A stretch of DNA of 64,000 bases from Bilophila sp964369665 (lineage in GTDB: Bacteria; Desulfobacterota; Desulfovibrionia; Desulfovibrionales; Desulfovibrionaceae). Below, in pieces: positions 9,401-18,513 of the stretch. The stretch lies in NCBI GenBank assembly GCA_964369665.1, contig CAYJFS010000001.1, positions 248,001 through 312,000 on the forward strand, written 5' to 3'. Made by a program: the position numbers and the translations under genes. Position 1 is the stretch's first letter, and every line of letters begins with the position of its first letter. Below the pieces are notes generated by a model, which did no database searches, was not told where the DNA came from, and worked only from the letters and a program-made list of their open reading frames with translations.

Positions 9401-9781
9401 ATGGCAAAACAGTTTGAAATCTATAAGTGTGACTCATGTGAAAATGTCATTGAGTTACTTTATGCTGTTAATGATAACCTGGTTTGTTGTGGAAAACCCA
9501 TGATACTTTTATCAGAAAGTAATCGTTCTGGAGCAGAGGAAAAACATAAACCAATTATTGAAAAAGATGGATCTGGATCCAAAGTTACTGTAAGTACGAT
9601 TATACACCCCATGATAGAAACACATTGGATTGAATGGATTGAGATTGTAACAGTTAAAGGACACCATTGTAAAAAATTTCTTAAACCTGGAGATGAACCT
9701 ATTGCACACTTCATGTGCTCAGTAGAAAACATTGCATATGCACGTGAATACTGTAACCTCCATGGACTATGGGAATCATAA
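9401..9781 (+). CDS. dfx: Desulfoferrodoxin (2Fe superoxide reductase)
   Basis: Reduces superoxide to peroxide without making oxygen, using electrons from rubredoxin. 126 residues. The desulforedoxin-type Fe centre is complete: Cys10, Cys13, Cys29, Cys30. The catalytic SOR centre has His49, His69, His75, Cys118 and His121, with Glu47-Lys48 at the active-site lid. All family ligands are therefore present, and this is the two-centre class. GGAGAAA precedes the start. It leads a dfx-rubredoxin-roo cluster familiar from Desulfovibrio. Confidence 0.97.
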   Translation: MAKQFEIYKCDSCENVIELLYAVNDNLVCCGKPMILLSESNRSGAEEKHKPIIEKDGSGSKVTVSTIIHPMIETHWIEWIEIVTVKGHHCKKFLKPGDEPIAHFMCSVENIAYAREYCNLHGLWES

Positions 9782-9870
9782 TAAACTAAATAAAAATAAA
9801 AAATAAACTGAAAACAACTAATTTATAACGTTTACTTTATGTCTAAACCTAAAAGATAATGGAGTGATCA

Positions 9871-10029
9871 ATGACTAAATATATTTGTAATGTATGTGAC
9901 TATGAATACGACCCTGCAGAAGGTGACCCTGAACATGGTATTGCTCCTGGGACAGCATTTGAAGACATCCCTGATGATTGGGTGTGCCCTGTTTGTGGTG
10001 CAGGAAAATCTGACTTTTCTCCTATGTAA
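9871..10029 (+). CDS. rub: Rubredoxin
   Basis: 52-residue one-iron electron carrier. The four iron ligands are Cys6 and Cys9 (YICNVCDYEYDP) and Cys39 and Cys42 (DDWVCPVCGAGKSDF). A ribosome-binding site GGAGTGATCA sits immediately before the ATG. It lies between dfx and roo, and is the expected electron donor for both superoxide reductase and the flavodiiron oxygen reductase. Confidence 0.97.
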   Translation: MTKYICNVCDYEYDPAEGDPEHGIAPGTAFEDIPDDWVCPVCGAGKSDFSPM

Positions 10030-10037
10030 GTATGTTT

Positions 10038-10069
10038 AAAAAGAGGAGGTAAAAAAACCTCCTCTTTTT
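10038..10069 (+). terminator. Intrinsic terminator after rubredoxin
   Basis: A perfect 13-bp stem (AAAAAGAGGAGGT at 10038-10050 with ACCTCCTCTTTTT at 10057-10069) closes a six-A loop, with the T-run built into the 3' arm. It would end or reduce the dfx-rub transcript before roo. Because the stem is symmetric it can also work in the other direction. Confidence 0.85.
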
Positions 10070-10128
10070 AACAAACTAAATCAGATAAGCTATAAAATAG
10101 CATAATACAAAAATACAAGGAGAACTCT

Positions 10129-11337
10129 ATGAAGCCAGTCGAACTGACTAAAGACATCTACTGGATAGGTGCTGTAGATTTCAATAAAAGAAATTTTCAT
10201 GGCTATAGTAGATCTCCTCAAGGAACTACCTATAACTCTTACCTTGTTTGCGATGAAAAAAATGTTATTTTTGACACAGTAGATGAGGAGTATTCTGGTG
10301 TAATGTTCTGCAGACTTGCTAAACAAATACCGCCAAATAAAGTTGATTATATTGTCATTAACCATACTGAAAAAGATCACTCCGGATCTTTACATGAACT
10401 TGTTAAAGCATGTAACCCAGAAAAAATATTCACTTCCAGTGTAGGGAAAAAATTTCTTGAAGCACAATTTAATACAGATGGATGGCCTATAGAAGTTGTA
10501 TCTTCTGGTGATCAAATTTCTATTGGAAAACGCACCATTCATTTTATGAATACTCAAATGCTCCATTGGCCAGACAGTATGGTGTCTTATATTTCTGAAG
10601 ACAACATTCTCATTACCAACGATATCTTTGGACAAAACATTGCTAGCTCTACACGCTTTATAGATCAATGCGACCCTATGATGGTAAAAAAGCATACCCA
10701 AGAATATTTTTATAATATAATTCTTCCTTTCTCAGCTCAAGTTATTAAAACTCTCGATAACATTAAATCTAATTTTAACATTAAAATGATTGCTCCAGAT
10801 CATGGTCTTATTTATAGAAGACCTGAAGATTGTGAAACAGTCCTTAATCTATATAGAGAAATGGCAGAACAAAAGCCAAACCCACGTGCCATTATAGTTT
10901 ACGAAACAATGTGGGGATCTACCAAAAAAATGGCTGAAGCTATAGGCACAGGTTTTGAAGAAGAAAATATACCCTATACTATTATTGATATACAAAAAAA
11001 TCATCACAGTGACGTAATGACTGGATTAGCCAATGCCAGCTGTATTGTTATTGGCTCTGCTACACACAACAACTCTTACATGCCAGGCATTGCTGATGTC
11101 CTTCACTATATGAAAGGGCTACGTCCTAAAAACCTTATTGGTGGATCATTTGGATCATACGGATGGTCTGGAGAAGCAGCAAAAGATATTCATAAAAAAC
11201 TTGAAGAAATTGGTATTGAGTTGCCTGTGGAATATTTAAAGGCATCTTTTACTCCAAAACATGAAACATTAAAACTATGTTATGAATTTGGTAAATCCAT
11301 AGCACAAAAGTTAAAAACAAAATGTATGCAGGGATAA
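10129..11337 (+). CDS. roo: Rubredoxin:oxygen oxidoreductase (flavodiiron protein)
   Basis: Reduces oxygen to water, and possibly NO, with electrons from rubredoxin. 402 residues. The N-terminal beta-lactamase-like domain holds the di-iron ligands His79, Glu81, Asp83, His84 (NHTEKDHSG), His146, Asp165 and His225. The C-terminal flavodoxin domain begins near residue 252, with its FMN phosphate loop at about 260-265 (TMWGST). AAGGAGA precedes the ATG. It follows the rubredoxin terminator by about 60 bases, so it may have its own promoter or depend on readthrough. Confidence 0.96.
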   Translation: MKPVELTKDIYWIGAVDFNKRNFHGYSRSPQGTTYNSYLVCDEKNVIFDTVDEEYSGVMFCRLAKQIPPNKVDYIVINHTEKDHSGSLHELVKACNPEKIFTSSVGKKFLEAQFNTDGWPIEVVSSGDQISIGKRTIHFMNTQMLHWPDSMVSYISEDNILITNDIFGQNIASSTRFIDQCDPMMVKKHTQEYFYNIILPFSAQVIKTLDNIKSNFNIKMIAPDHGLIYRRPEDCETVLNLYREMAEQKPNPRAIIVYETMWGSTKKMAEAIGTGFEEENIPYTIIDIQKNHHSDVMTGLANASCIVIGSATHNNSYMPGIADVLHYMKGLRPKNLIGGSFGSYGWSGEAAKDIHKKLEEIGIELPVEYLKASFTPKHETLKLCYEFGKSIAQKLKTKCMQG

Positions 11338-11367
11338 AAATTTTATCTTTATATAAAAAAAGTTTTA

Positions 11368-11399
11368 ACTAATAAAAAACAATCTTATGTTTTATTAGT
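11368..11399 (+). terminator. Possible weak terminator after roo
   Basis: A perfect 10-bp AT-only stem (ACTAATAAAA / TTTTATTAGT) encloses a 12-base loop, 30 bases after the roo stop. It has no G-C pairs and no clean T-run after it, so it is a weak candidate. Confidence 0.35.
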
Positions 11400-11457
11400 A
11401 TAAATATAAACACTAGGTATGTTTTTATTTTAATAATAAGAACTAAAGGGGTGCTAC

Positions 11458-12759
11458 ATGGATGTTGTCATGTTGTCACGAATTCAATTTGCCGTGACTG
11501 TTTTTTTCCACTTTATCTTTGTTCCACTTACACTTGGATTAACAGTAATCCTTGCCTTAATGGAAACTAAGTATGTAAGAACAGGTAATGAAATCTATAA
11601 AAAAATAACTAAATTTTGGGGTAAATTATTTCTTATAAACTTTGTTCTGGGTATTGTTACAGGCATTACTCTAGAATTTCAGTTTGGTACAAATTGGTCA
11701 CGCTACTCTGAATATGTTGGTGATATTTTTGGTTCTCTACTTGCCATTGAAGCTACTGCAGCATTTTTTCTTGAGTCTATCTTCATTGCTGTATGGCACT
11801 TTGGTTGGGATAAAGTTGGTAAAAAAGTTCACCTAACAGCAATCTGGCTTGTAGCATTTGCCTCTAACATGTCTGCTCTTTGGATCATCCTTGCAAATGG
11901 ATGGATGCAAAATCCTGTTGGCTATGTTATTCGCAATGGAAGAGCTGAACTTGATAATTTTATAGAGGTATTACTCAACCCTTATGGATGGGGTCAATTT
12001 TTTCATACAATTGCTGCATCATGGATGTTATCCGGATTCTTTGTCCTTGGCATATCTGCATGGCATCTTGCACGTAAAAATGAACTTGACTTCTTTAAAA
12101 AATCTGTACGTATTGCAGCACCATTCACACTAATATTTGCACTTCTTGTCTCAATATTAGGACATCAGCAAGGACAAGCTGTTGCCTACTACCAACCTGA
12201 AAAACTAGCAGCAATGGAATCTCATTGGGATACAATAGATGATGCACCAATGTATCTCTTAGTATGGCCTAATGAAAAAGAACGAAAAAACGCTATACAA
12301 GCATTGCCTATACCAGGTCTTTTAAGTTTTATAGCATATGGTTCTACTAGTGCTGAAGTCAAAGGTCTCAATGAGTTTAACCCTGAAGAAATTCCACCTG
12401 TATTGCCTACATTTCTCTCATTCCGATTTATGGTAATCACTGCAGTCATTTTCATTGTTCTTGCTAGCCTTACCTGGTGGTATCGTAAAAACTTAGAAAA
12501 TTACCCAATACTTCTAAAGTGCTTAGTATACGTTATCCCCTTACCATATATTAGTATCATGGCTGGGTGGGCTGTAACAGAAATAGGTCGCCAACCATGG
12601 ATTGTATATGGTATGATGAAAACTGCAGATGCAGTATCACCAGTACCAGCATCATCTGTTCTTGTTTCCATTTGGGCATTTATTATTGTATACTCTTTTC
12701 TTGGTATTCTTGATATTTATTTACTTCGTAAATATGCATGTAAAGGACCCCAGGCATAA
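11458..12759 (+). CDS. cydA: Cytochrome bd oxidase subunit I (short Q-loop type)
   Basis: Membrane quinol:oxygen oxidoreductase subunit carrying the haems. 433 residues, clearly shorter than the ~520 of E. coli CydA, which fits the short-Q-loop group. It has about nine membrane segments. The N-terminal axial-ligand histidine is His18 (FFHFIF), GWGQFFHT lies in the middle, and the conserved TEIGRQPWIVYG is near the C-terminus. AAGGGG precedes the ATG. cydB follows after 27 bases. It probably serves oxygen scavenging with the neighbouring dfx/roo genes. Confidence 0.96.
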   Translation: MDVVMLSRIQFAVTVFFHFIFVPLTLGLTVILALMETKYVRTGNEIYKKITKFWGKLFLINFVLGIVTGITLEFQFGTNWSRYSEYVGDIFGSLLAIEATAAFFLESIFIAVWHFGWDKVGKKVHLTAIWLVAFASNMSALWIILANGWMQNPVGYVIRNGRAELDNFIEVLLNPYGWGQFFHTIAASWMLSGFFVLGISAWHLARKNELDFFKKSVRIAAPFTLIFALLVSILGHQQGQAVAYYQPEKLAAMESHWDTIDDAPMYLLVWPNEKERKNAIQALPIPGLLSFIAYGSTSAEVKGLNEFNPEEIPPVLPTFLSFRFMVITAVIFIVLASLTWWYRKNLENYPILLKCLVYVIPLPYISIMAGWAVTEIGRQPWIVYGMMKTADAVSPVPASSVLVSIWAFIIVYSFLGILDIYLLRKYACKGPQA

Positions 12760-12786
12760 AGCCATTGGGTAATTAGGAGAAAATAT

Positions 12787-13815
12787 ATGCTAGAAACACT
12801 ATGGTTTTTTCTTTGGGGATTACTTTGGGCTATCTATTTCATTCTTGATGGTTTTGATCTTGGTATGGGTACAATTATGCCTTTCATAGCACATACAGAT
12901 GATGAAAGACGTATTCTGTATAATGCAGCAGGCCCGTACTGGGATGGAAATGAAGTATGGTTAATAGTAGCAGGTGGCGTTACTTTTGCTGCATTTCCTA
13001 AAGCATATGCTGTCATGTTTAGTGCTCTCTATGCACCACTACTCATTTTACTTTTTGCCTTAATTTTCCGTGCTGCAGCCTTTGAATTCCGTAACAAAAC
13101 AGAAAATGCCTATTGGCGTAAACTCTGTGATATCTTCAAATTTATTGGAAATTTTTTACCAGCACTTTTACTTGGAGTTGCTTTTGCTAACCTTTTTATG
13201 GGCATCCCTATTGATGGAAATGGCATCTATTATGGAAATATTATAAAGTTACTCAATCCATATGGGCTAGCTGGTGGAATCTTTTTTGTTCTTATGTTCT
13301 CACTTCATGGTGCTCTTTGGCTTGTACTAAAATCAGAAGGTACATTACAAGCAAAAGCACTTACTACAGCAAAAATTTTATGGCCATTAGTTGTACTTAT
13401 GGCTCTGATATTTCTTGCTATGACAGACTACTATACGGTTTTCTATATAAACTACTCCTCTATATTATCACTACTGCTCATACCTATATTTGCTGTTATT
13501 TTTCTTATTCTTATTCGTGTGATGCTAAAAAAAAATATGCAACTTTTAGCATGGATATGCAGTGGACTATTTATTCTTTGTATAACATTCTTTGGCATTG
13601 TAGGTATGTTTCCAAACCTTATTATTTCTAGTATTGATCCTAGCTATAGTATATCTGCTTTTAATGGGTCTTCTAGCCAGTTAACCCTAAAAATTATGCT
13701 TGGAGTAACATTATTCTGTATACCTATTGTTATCGCATACCAAGCTTGGGTATACTATACTTTTGCTCATAAAGTAACATCTACCTCTATTCAAAATAAT
13801 GAACATGCTTATTGA
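12787..13815 (+). CDS. cydB: Cytochrome bd oxidase subunit II
   Basis: 342-residue polytopic partner of CydA. The N-terminus shows the family pattern LWAIYFILDGFDLGMG, followed by GPYWDGNEVWLIVAGG, both typical of CydB. About eight to nine hydrophobic segments. TTAGGAGAAAA precedes the start. A strong terminator follows, so cydAB is a two-gene operon. No small CydX-like frame was seen after it. Confidence 0.96.
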   Translation: MLETLWFFLWGLLWAIYFILDGFDLGMGTIMPFIAHTDDERRILYNAAGPYWDGNEVWLIVAGGVTFAAFPKAYAVMFSALYAPLLILLFALIFRAAAFEFRNKTENAYWRKLCDIFKFIGNFLPALLLGVAFANLFMGIPIDGNGIYYGNIIKLLNPYGLAGGIFFVLMFSLHGALWLVLKSEGTLQAKALTTAKILWPLVVLMALIFLAMTDYYTVFYINYSSILSLLLIPIFAVIFLILIRVMLKKNMQLLAWICSGLFILCITFFGIVGMFPNLIISSIDPSYSISAFNGSSSQLTLKIMLGVTLFCIPIVIAYQAWVYYTFAHKVTSTSIQNNEHAY

Positions 13816-13841
13816 CCAATGAACCAAAGCTAAACTTGAAA

Positions 13842-13878
13842 CAATAAAAAAGCTGTCATAATGACAGCTTTTTTATTG
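13842..13878 (+). terminator. Intrinsic terminator after cydB
   Basis: CAATAAAAAAGCTGTCAT (13842-13859) pairs perfectly with ATGACAGCTTTTTTATTG (13861-13878), a long symmetric stem ending in a T-run. It lies between cydB and the convergent YbjQ-like gene and can act for both strands. Confidence 0.88.
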
Positions 13879-13969
13879 AAAATATATTTTACTAAAAAAT
13901 TTTTATATAAAAAAACAAAAGTACTATAATATTATAATATACTACTCTGATAAATATACTTCATTTCTA

Positions 13970-14452
13970 TTATCCTATACTATCAGGAGATACCTCACTA
14001 GTATTATGAGTATTTTTTACAGTAAGTGCTGTCTGTACTGCAGGAATCTGGCCTAACTGTTTTTCATTAAAAAATTCAAGGCCTTTTCTCCCCATAATTG
14101 CTGCACCATACTTTTCATCAGCTTCCCATACAAACATTACTGCTGTTCCATAACAAGAAAAATATCTACTACCATCTGGATGAAAAGCTATATTCTCTGT
14201 ATAGCCAACAATAGCATGAGCACCTTTAGCTAATGCACGTGAAGCCATACCAAAAAAAGCCTCCTCAGAATCATACCCCCTACAACAAACTAAACCAAGG
14301 ACTTTAGCTACTTGTTTACCAATAAAACTATCTGTTGTAACTATAGGAAACTTACCATCTATAAAAAGTTCTCTGGCTTTTCCTAATAAAGGATCATTGT
14401 TATTTTTTTTCTTTTTAGAGTTTTTAGCACCACTACCAAGGAAAAAAAACAT
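13970..14452 (-). CDS. YbjQ/UPF0145-like heavy-metal-binding domain protein
   Basis: 160-residue protein. Residues about 35-110 resemble the YbjQ/DUF74 domain: VTTDSFIGKQVAKVLGLV at the start, then ASRALAKGAHAIVGYTENIA and a final YGTAVMFVW strand, where E. coli YbjQ has ALGADAVVGI and SGTAV. The N-terminus is odd, with MFFFLGSGAK and a Lys/Asn run, and the tail after residue 130 is polar and probably disordered. Two adjacent Cys (VCCRGY) are not a family signature. The function of this family is unproven despite the metal-binding name. Confidence 0.6.
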   Translation of the reverse strand: MFFFLGSGAKNSKKKKNNNDPLLGKARELFIDGKFPIVTTDSFIGKQVAKVLGLVCCRGYDSEEAFFGMASRALAKGAHAIVGYTENIAFHPDGSRYFSCYGTAVMFVWEADEKYGAAIMGRKGLEFFNEKQLGQIPAVQTALTVKNTHNTSEVSPDSIG

Positions 14453-14911
14453 ATAAAACTCCTCTTCTATTATCCATCCTATTTAGATTCCAAATACATT
14501 CCAAAAATCATACCAATAATAATGATAAAAACTATATTTATTAATAATATAGAGTAGATAAAATTATTTATAACTCAACCAGTAGTATAACTAGTTGTTA
14601 AACAAAGATAAAAAGATAACTTATTAAACTACACTACTTATATTAGAAAAATAAAATACATCATAAAAATATCTGAATAACTAACACACCTATTTCAAAA
14701 AAATGTTTATATTTGATTTATCAAGAACTAATAGTAATCTTCATAGTCCTAGAAGTATATTGTGAATACATCTGATTGTAATATTTTTAACGATCTGTTT
14801 ACTTGAGAGTTATTGTTTACATAATAGAACATTCTATCATATATTAGTATAATTAATAATATCAATTGTGAATATCTCCATAAACAATCAGCAAACCTCA
14901 AGGAGAGCTAT
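14453..14911. other. Divergent intergenic region upstream of por
   Basis: About 460 AT-rich bases lie between the YbjQ-like gene and por, transcribed away from each other, so both promoters should be here. No reading frame was recognised. A candidate por promoter is listed at 14813-14845. Confidence 0.4.
14813..14845 (+). promoter_or_regulatory. Candidate promoter for por
   Basis: Two overlapping sigma70-like readings are possible: TTGTTT (14813-14818), 16 bases, TATCAT (14835-14840); or TTTACA (14816-14821), 18 bases, TATATT (14840-14845). Either would start a leader of about 60 bases before the por ribosome-binding site. In such AT-rich DNA this is only suggestive. Confidence 0.3.
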
Positions 14912-17900
14912 ATGTATAAACCCATAATGAAAACCATGGATGGTAATACTGCTACAGCATATATTGCTTATGCACTAAGTGATGTAGCATGTATTTATCC
15001 TATCACACCATCATCAGTTATGGGTGAACTTATAGACAGTTGGTCAACTGAAGAAAGAAAAAATATTATGGGCCAAAAGGTGACTGTACGTGAATTACAA
15101 TCAGAAGCAGGTGCAGCTGGTGCTGTTCATGGTTCGCTTGTTGCTGGTGCCTTAACAACAACATATACAGCATCTCAAGGTTTACTCCTTATGTTGCCTA
15201 ATATGTATAAAATTTCTGGAGAGCTTTTGCCTGCTGTATTCCATGTATCAGCTAGAGCTATTGCTGCACATGCTCTTTCTATTTTTGGAGATCACCAAGA
15301 TGTAATGGCTGCTAGGCAAACAGGCTTTGCTTTCTTATGTTCTAACTCAGTCCAAGAATGTATGGACTTAGCTCTAGTTGCACACTTATCTGCAATAGAA
15401 TCTTCTGTACCCTTCTGCCATTTCTTTGACGGATTTCGTACTTCCCATGAAGTCCAAAAAATCAATGTTATTAACTATGATGATATATATAAAACTGTAA
15501 ACTGGGAAAAAATTCATGAATTCCGTCAACATGCTATGAACCCTGAACATCCTAATCAACGTGGAACAGCTCAAAATCCAGATATATATTTTCAAGGTAG
15601 AGAACGTGCAAACCCTTACTACACTGCACTTCCAGACATAGTTCTTGAATCAATGCAAAAAGTTTATTCTATTACAGGACGTCATCACCATCTCTTTGAC
15701 TATATAGGACATCCAGAAGCAGATAGAGTTATTATTGCAATGGGATCTGGTTGTGAAACTATAGAAGAAACTATTGCTACACTTAATAACCAAGGACAAA
15801 AATTAGGTCTTGTAAAGGTTCGTTTATATCGACCATTCTCTGCAGAACATCTTTTACGTGCTATTCCTAGTACTGCAGAAGCTATTACTGTTCTTGATCG
15901 CACAAAAGAACCTGGAGCTATTGGTGATCCACTTTATCTTGATGTATGCACTGCATTTATGGAAAAAGGTAAAAATTTACCTATAGTTGGTGGCCGTTAT
16001 GGTTTAGGCTCTAAGGAATTTACTCCAGCTATGGTTAAAGCTGTATATGACAACATGCTTTCTGTTGGACCTAAAAACCATTTTGTTGTTGGTATTGTTG
16101 ACGACATTATGAATAACCACCTTGAAGTTGGTGAAAACTTTTATACTGTTCCTTCAGGAACCATTCAATGTAAATTTTTTGGTTTTGGCTCTGATGGTAC
16201 TGTTGGTGCAAATAAACAGGCTATTAAAATTATTGGTGATAATACAAAGATGTATGTACAAGCATACTTTGCATATGACTCAAAAAAATCTGGTGGTTTT
16301 ACTGTTTCACATTTACGCTTTGGTCCATCTCAAATTCAATCTACCTACCTTGTTAATCAGGCAGACTATGTTGCTTGCCATAAATCAGCCTATGTAAACC
16401 AATATGATCTTCTACAAGGTATAAAAAAAGAAGGTGTTTTTGTCCTTAACTCAAACTGGAATTCACTTGAAGATCTTGAACGTGAATTACCTGCAAAAAT
16501 AAAACATACTTTAGCAAAAAAACAAATAAAATTCTATAATATTGATGCTGTAAAAATTGCTAGTGAAGTTGGGCTTGAGGGTCGAATCAATATGATTATG
16601 CAAACAGCATTCTTCAAACTATCAGAAGTTCTTCCTTTTGAACAAGCAGTTTCTCTTCTTAAAGAATCCATTAAAAAAACATACCATAGTAAAGGTGATG
16701 CTGTTATCAACATGAATATTATGGCTGTTGATAAAACGCTTTCAGAACTTAGTGAAATTAAAATACCTACTCATTGGGCTGAAGCACAAGATGAAGATAT
16801 AAAATCAAACTATGAGCTTCCAGAATATATTACAAAGTTTGTTAATCCCATTCTTGCTCAACAAGGTGATACACTTCCTGTATCATGTTTTGAACCAAAT
16901 GGCTCTGTCCCCCTAGGAACTTCTGCCTATGAAAAACGTTCCATAGCTATTAACGTCCCTGAGTGGATTGCTGATACTTGTATTCAGTGTATGCAATGTT
17001 CATATGTATGCCCACATGCTTGTATTCGACCAGTACTTGCTACAGAAGAAGAACTCATTAATGCTCCAAATACTTTTATTACTAAAGATGCTATTGGGAA
17101 AGAACTTAAAGGTCTTAAGCTTCGCCTACAAGTATATACAGAAGATTGTGTTGGTTGTAGTTCATGTGCAGATGTATGCCCAGCTAAGCCTAAAGCGCTC
17201 ATTATGAAACCAATAGCAACACAACAGCAAACACAAATTCCTAACCTTGAGTTTGCAGAAAAAAATATTTCTTTAAAAGATTCCTTGATGCCTCGTGATA
17301 CACTTAAAGGCTCACAACTTCAAAAACCACTACTTGAATTTTCTGGAGCTTGTGCTGGTTGTGGAGAGACACCATATGTACGAGTTCTAACACAACTTTT
17401 TGGAGAACGGATGTTTATTGCTAATGCAACAGGATGTACCTCTATCTGGGGTGCTTCAGCTCCAACATCACCCTATTGTACAAACAAAAAAGGACATGGT
17501 CCTGCTTGGGGTAACTCTCTATTTGAAGATGGTGCAGAATATGGTTTTGGTATAACAATAGCTATTAAACAGCGTCGTGCTAAACTTATTGATGTGATTA
17601 AAGAAGCTCTCTCCATAAAAGACATTTCTGAAGAACTACATAATGCTTTGCAAGGATGGCTTGATCATAATGAAACTCCAGAACTCTCTGAAACATATGG
17701 AAAAGCTATTATAGAAAATATACCAAAAGACAAAAACCATGAACTATTTAAGCATATCCAACAAATGCAAGACTTACTTGTAAAAAAATCTTTTTGGATC
17801 ATTGGTGGTGATGGATGGGCATATGATATTGGCTATGGTGGCCTTGATCATGTTATAGCATCTGGTGAAAATATCAATATTCTTGTTCTTGATACTGAAG

Positions 17901-18448
17901 TATACTCAAACACTGGTGGACAAGCTTCTAAAGCTACACCTCTTGGATCCATCGCTAAGTTTGCTACTGCTGGAAAACGGACAAATAAAAAAGATCTTGG
18001 ACGTATGGCCATGACATATGGATATGTCTATGTAGCCACTATTTCTATGGGTGCAAATAAACAACAAGTGCTTAAAGCCTTTAAAGAAGCTGAAAGCTAT
18101 AATGGACCATCTATTATTATTGCATATGCACCCTGTATTGAACAGGGACTTCGCAAAGGTATGGGAAAAAGTATGGAAGAATGCAAACTTGCTGTAGATT
18201 CTGGGTATTGGCCACTCTATAGATTTAACCCTGATCTTATAAAGCAAGGTAAACCACCACTCATTCTTGACTCCAAAGCTCCAGATGGAAGTTTAAAAGA
18301 ATTTCTTGCTGGAGAAAATAGATATGCTCATCTTGAAAAAACACACCCAGAAATTGCAAAAAAACTTCATGAAAAACTTGAGAAACACTGTAAAGAACGT
18401 TATGCAACATTAAAAATTTTATCAGAACAAGTGCCTTTAATTGAATAG
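14912..18448 (+). CDS. por: Pyruvate:ferredoxin (flavodoxin) oxidoreductase, single chain
   Basis: Converts pyruvate and CoA to acetyl-CoA, CO2 and reduced ferredoxin. 1178 residues, fusing all functional domains. The N-terminal part has the YPITPSSVMGEL pyrimidine/pyruvate region. Two [4Fe-4S] clusters are coordinated by CIQCMQCSYVCPHAC and CVGCSSCADVCP (about 690-760). The third cluster and TPP domain show GACAGCGETPY, ATGCTSIWG, GGDGWAYDIGYGG and a later Cys in IAYAPCIEQG. It ends near IEHVP-like residues without the long C-terminal extension known from Desulfovibrio africanus. AAGGAGAG precedes the ATG. pta and ackA follow. Confidence 0.97.
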   Translation: MYKPIMKTMDGNTATAYIAYALSDVACIYPITPSSVMGELIDSWSTEERKNIMGQKVTVRELQSEAGAAGAVHGSLVAGALTTTYTASQGLLLMLPNMYKISGELLPAVFHVSARAIAAHALSIFGDHQDVMAARQTGFAFLCSNSVQECMDLALVAHLSAIESSVPFCHFFDGFRTSHEVQKINVINYDDIYKTVNWEKIHEFRQHAMNPEHPNQRGTAQNPDIYFQGRERANPYYTALPDIVLESMQKVYSITGRHHHLFDYIGHPEADRVIIAMGSGCETIEETIATLNNQGQKLGLVKVRLYRPFSAEHLLRAIPSTAEAITVLDRTKEPGAIGDPLYLDVCTAFMEKGKNLPIVGGRYGLGSKEFTPAMVKAVYDNMLSVGPKNHFVVGIVDDIMNNHLEVGENFYTVPSGTIQCKFFGFGSDGTVGANKQAIKIIGDNTKMYVQAYFAYDSKKSGGFTVSHLRFGPSQIQSTYLVNQADYVACHKSAYVNQYDLLQGIKKEGVFVLNSNWNSLEDLERELPAKIKHTLAKKQIKFYNIDAVKIASEVGLEGRINMIMQTAFFKLSEVLPFEQAVSLLKESIKKTYHSKGDAVINMNIMAVDKTLSELSEIKIPTHWAEAQDEDIKSNYELPEYITKFVNPILAQQGDTLPVSCFEPNGSVPLGTSAYEKRSIAINVPEWIADTCIQCMQCSYVCPHACIRPVLATEEELINAPNTFITKDAIGKELKGLKLRLQVYTEDCVGCSSCADVCPAKPKALIMKPIATQQQTQIPNLEFAEKNISLKDSLMPRDTLKGSQLQKPLLEFSGACAGCGETPYVRVLTQLFGERMFIANATGCTSIWGASAPTSPYCTNKKGHGPAWGNSLFEDGAEYGFGITIAIKQRRAKLIDVIKEALSIKDISEELHNALQGWLDHNETPELSETYGKAIIENIPKDKNHELFKHIQQMQDLLVKKSFWIIGGDGWAYDIGYGGLDHVIASGENINILVLDTEVYSNTGGQASKATPLGSIAKFATAGKRTNKKDLGRMAMTYGYVYVATISMGANKQQVLKAFKEAESYNGPSIIIAYAPCIEQGLRKGMGKSMEECKLAVDSGYWPLYRFNPDLIKQGKPPLILDSKAPDGSLKEFLAGENRYAHLEKTHPEIAKKLHEKLEKHCKERYATLKILSEQVPLIE

Positions 18449-18513
18449 ACTCTTCTCATAGAATGTATCACAATCCTTAAGATACCTAAAAGTACACTTA
18501 TGGGAGAACAACT

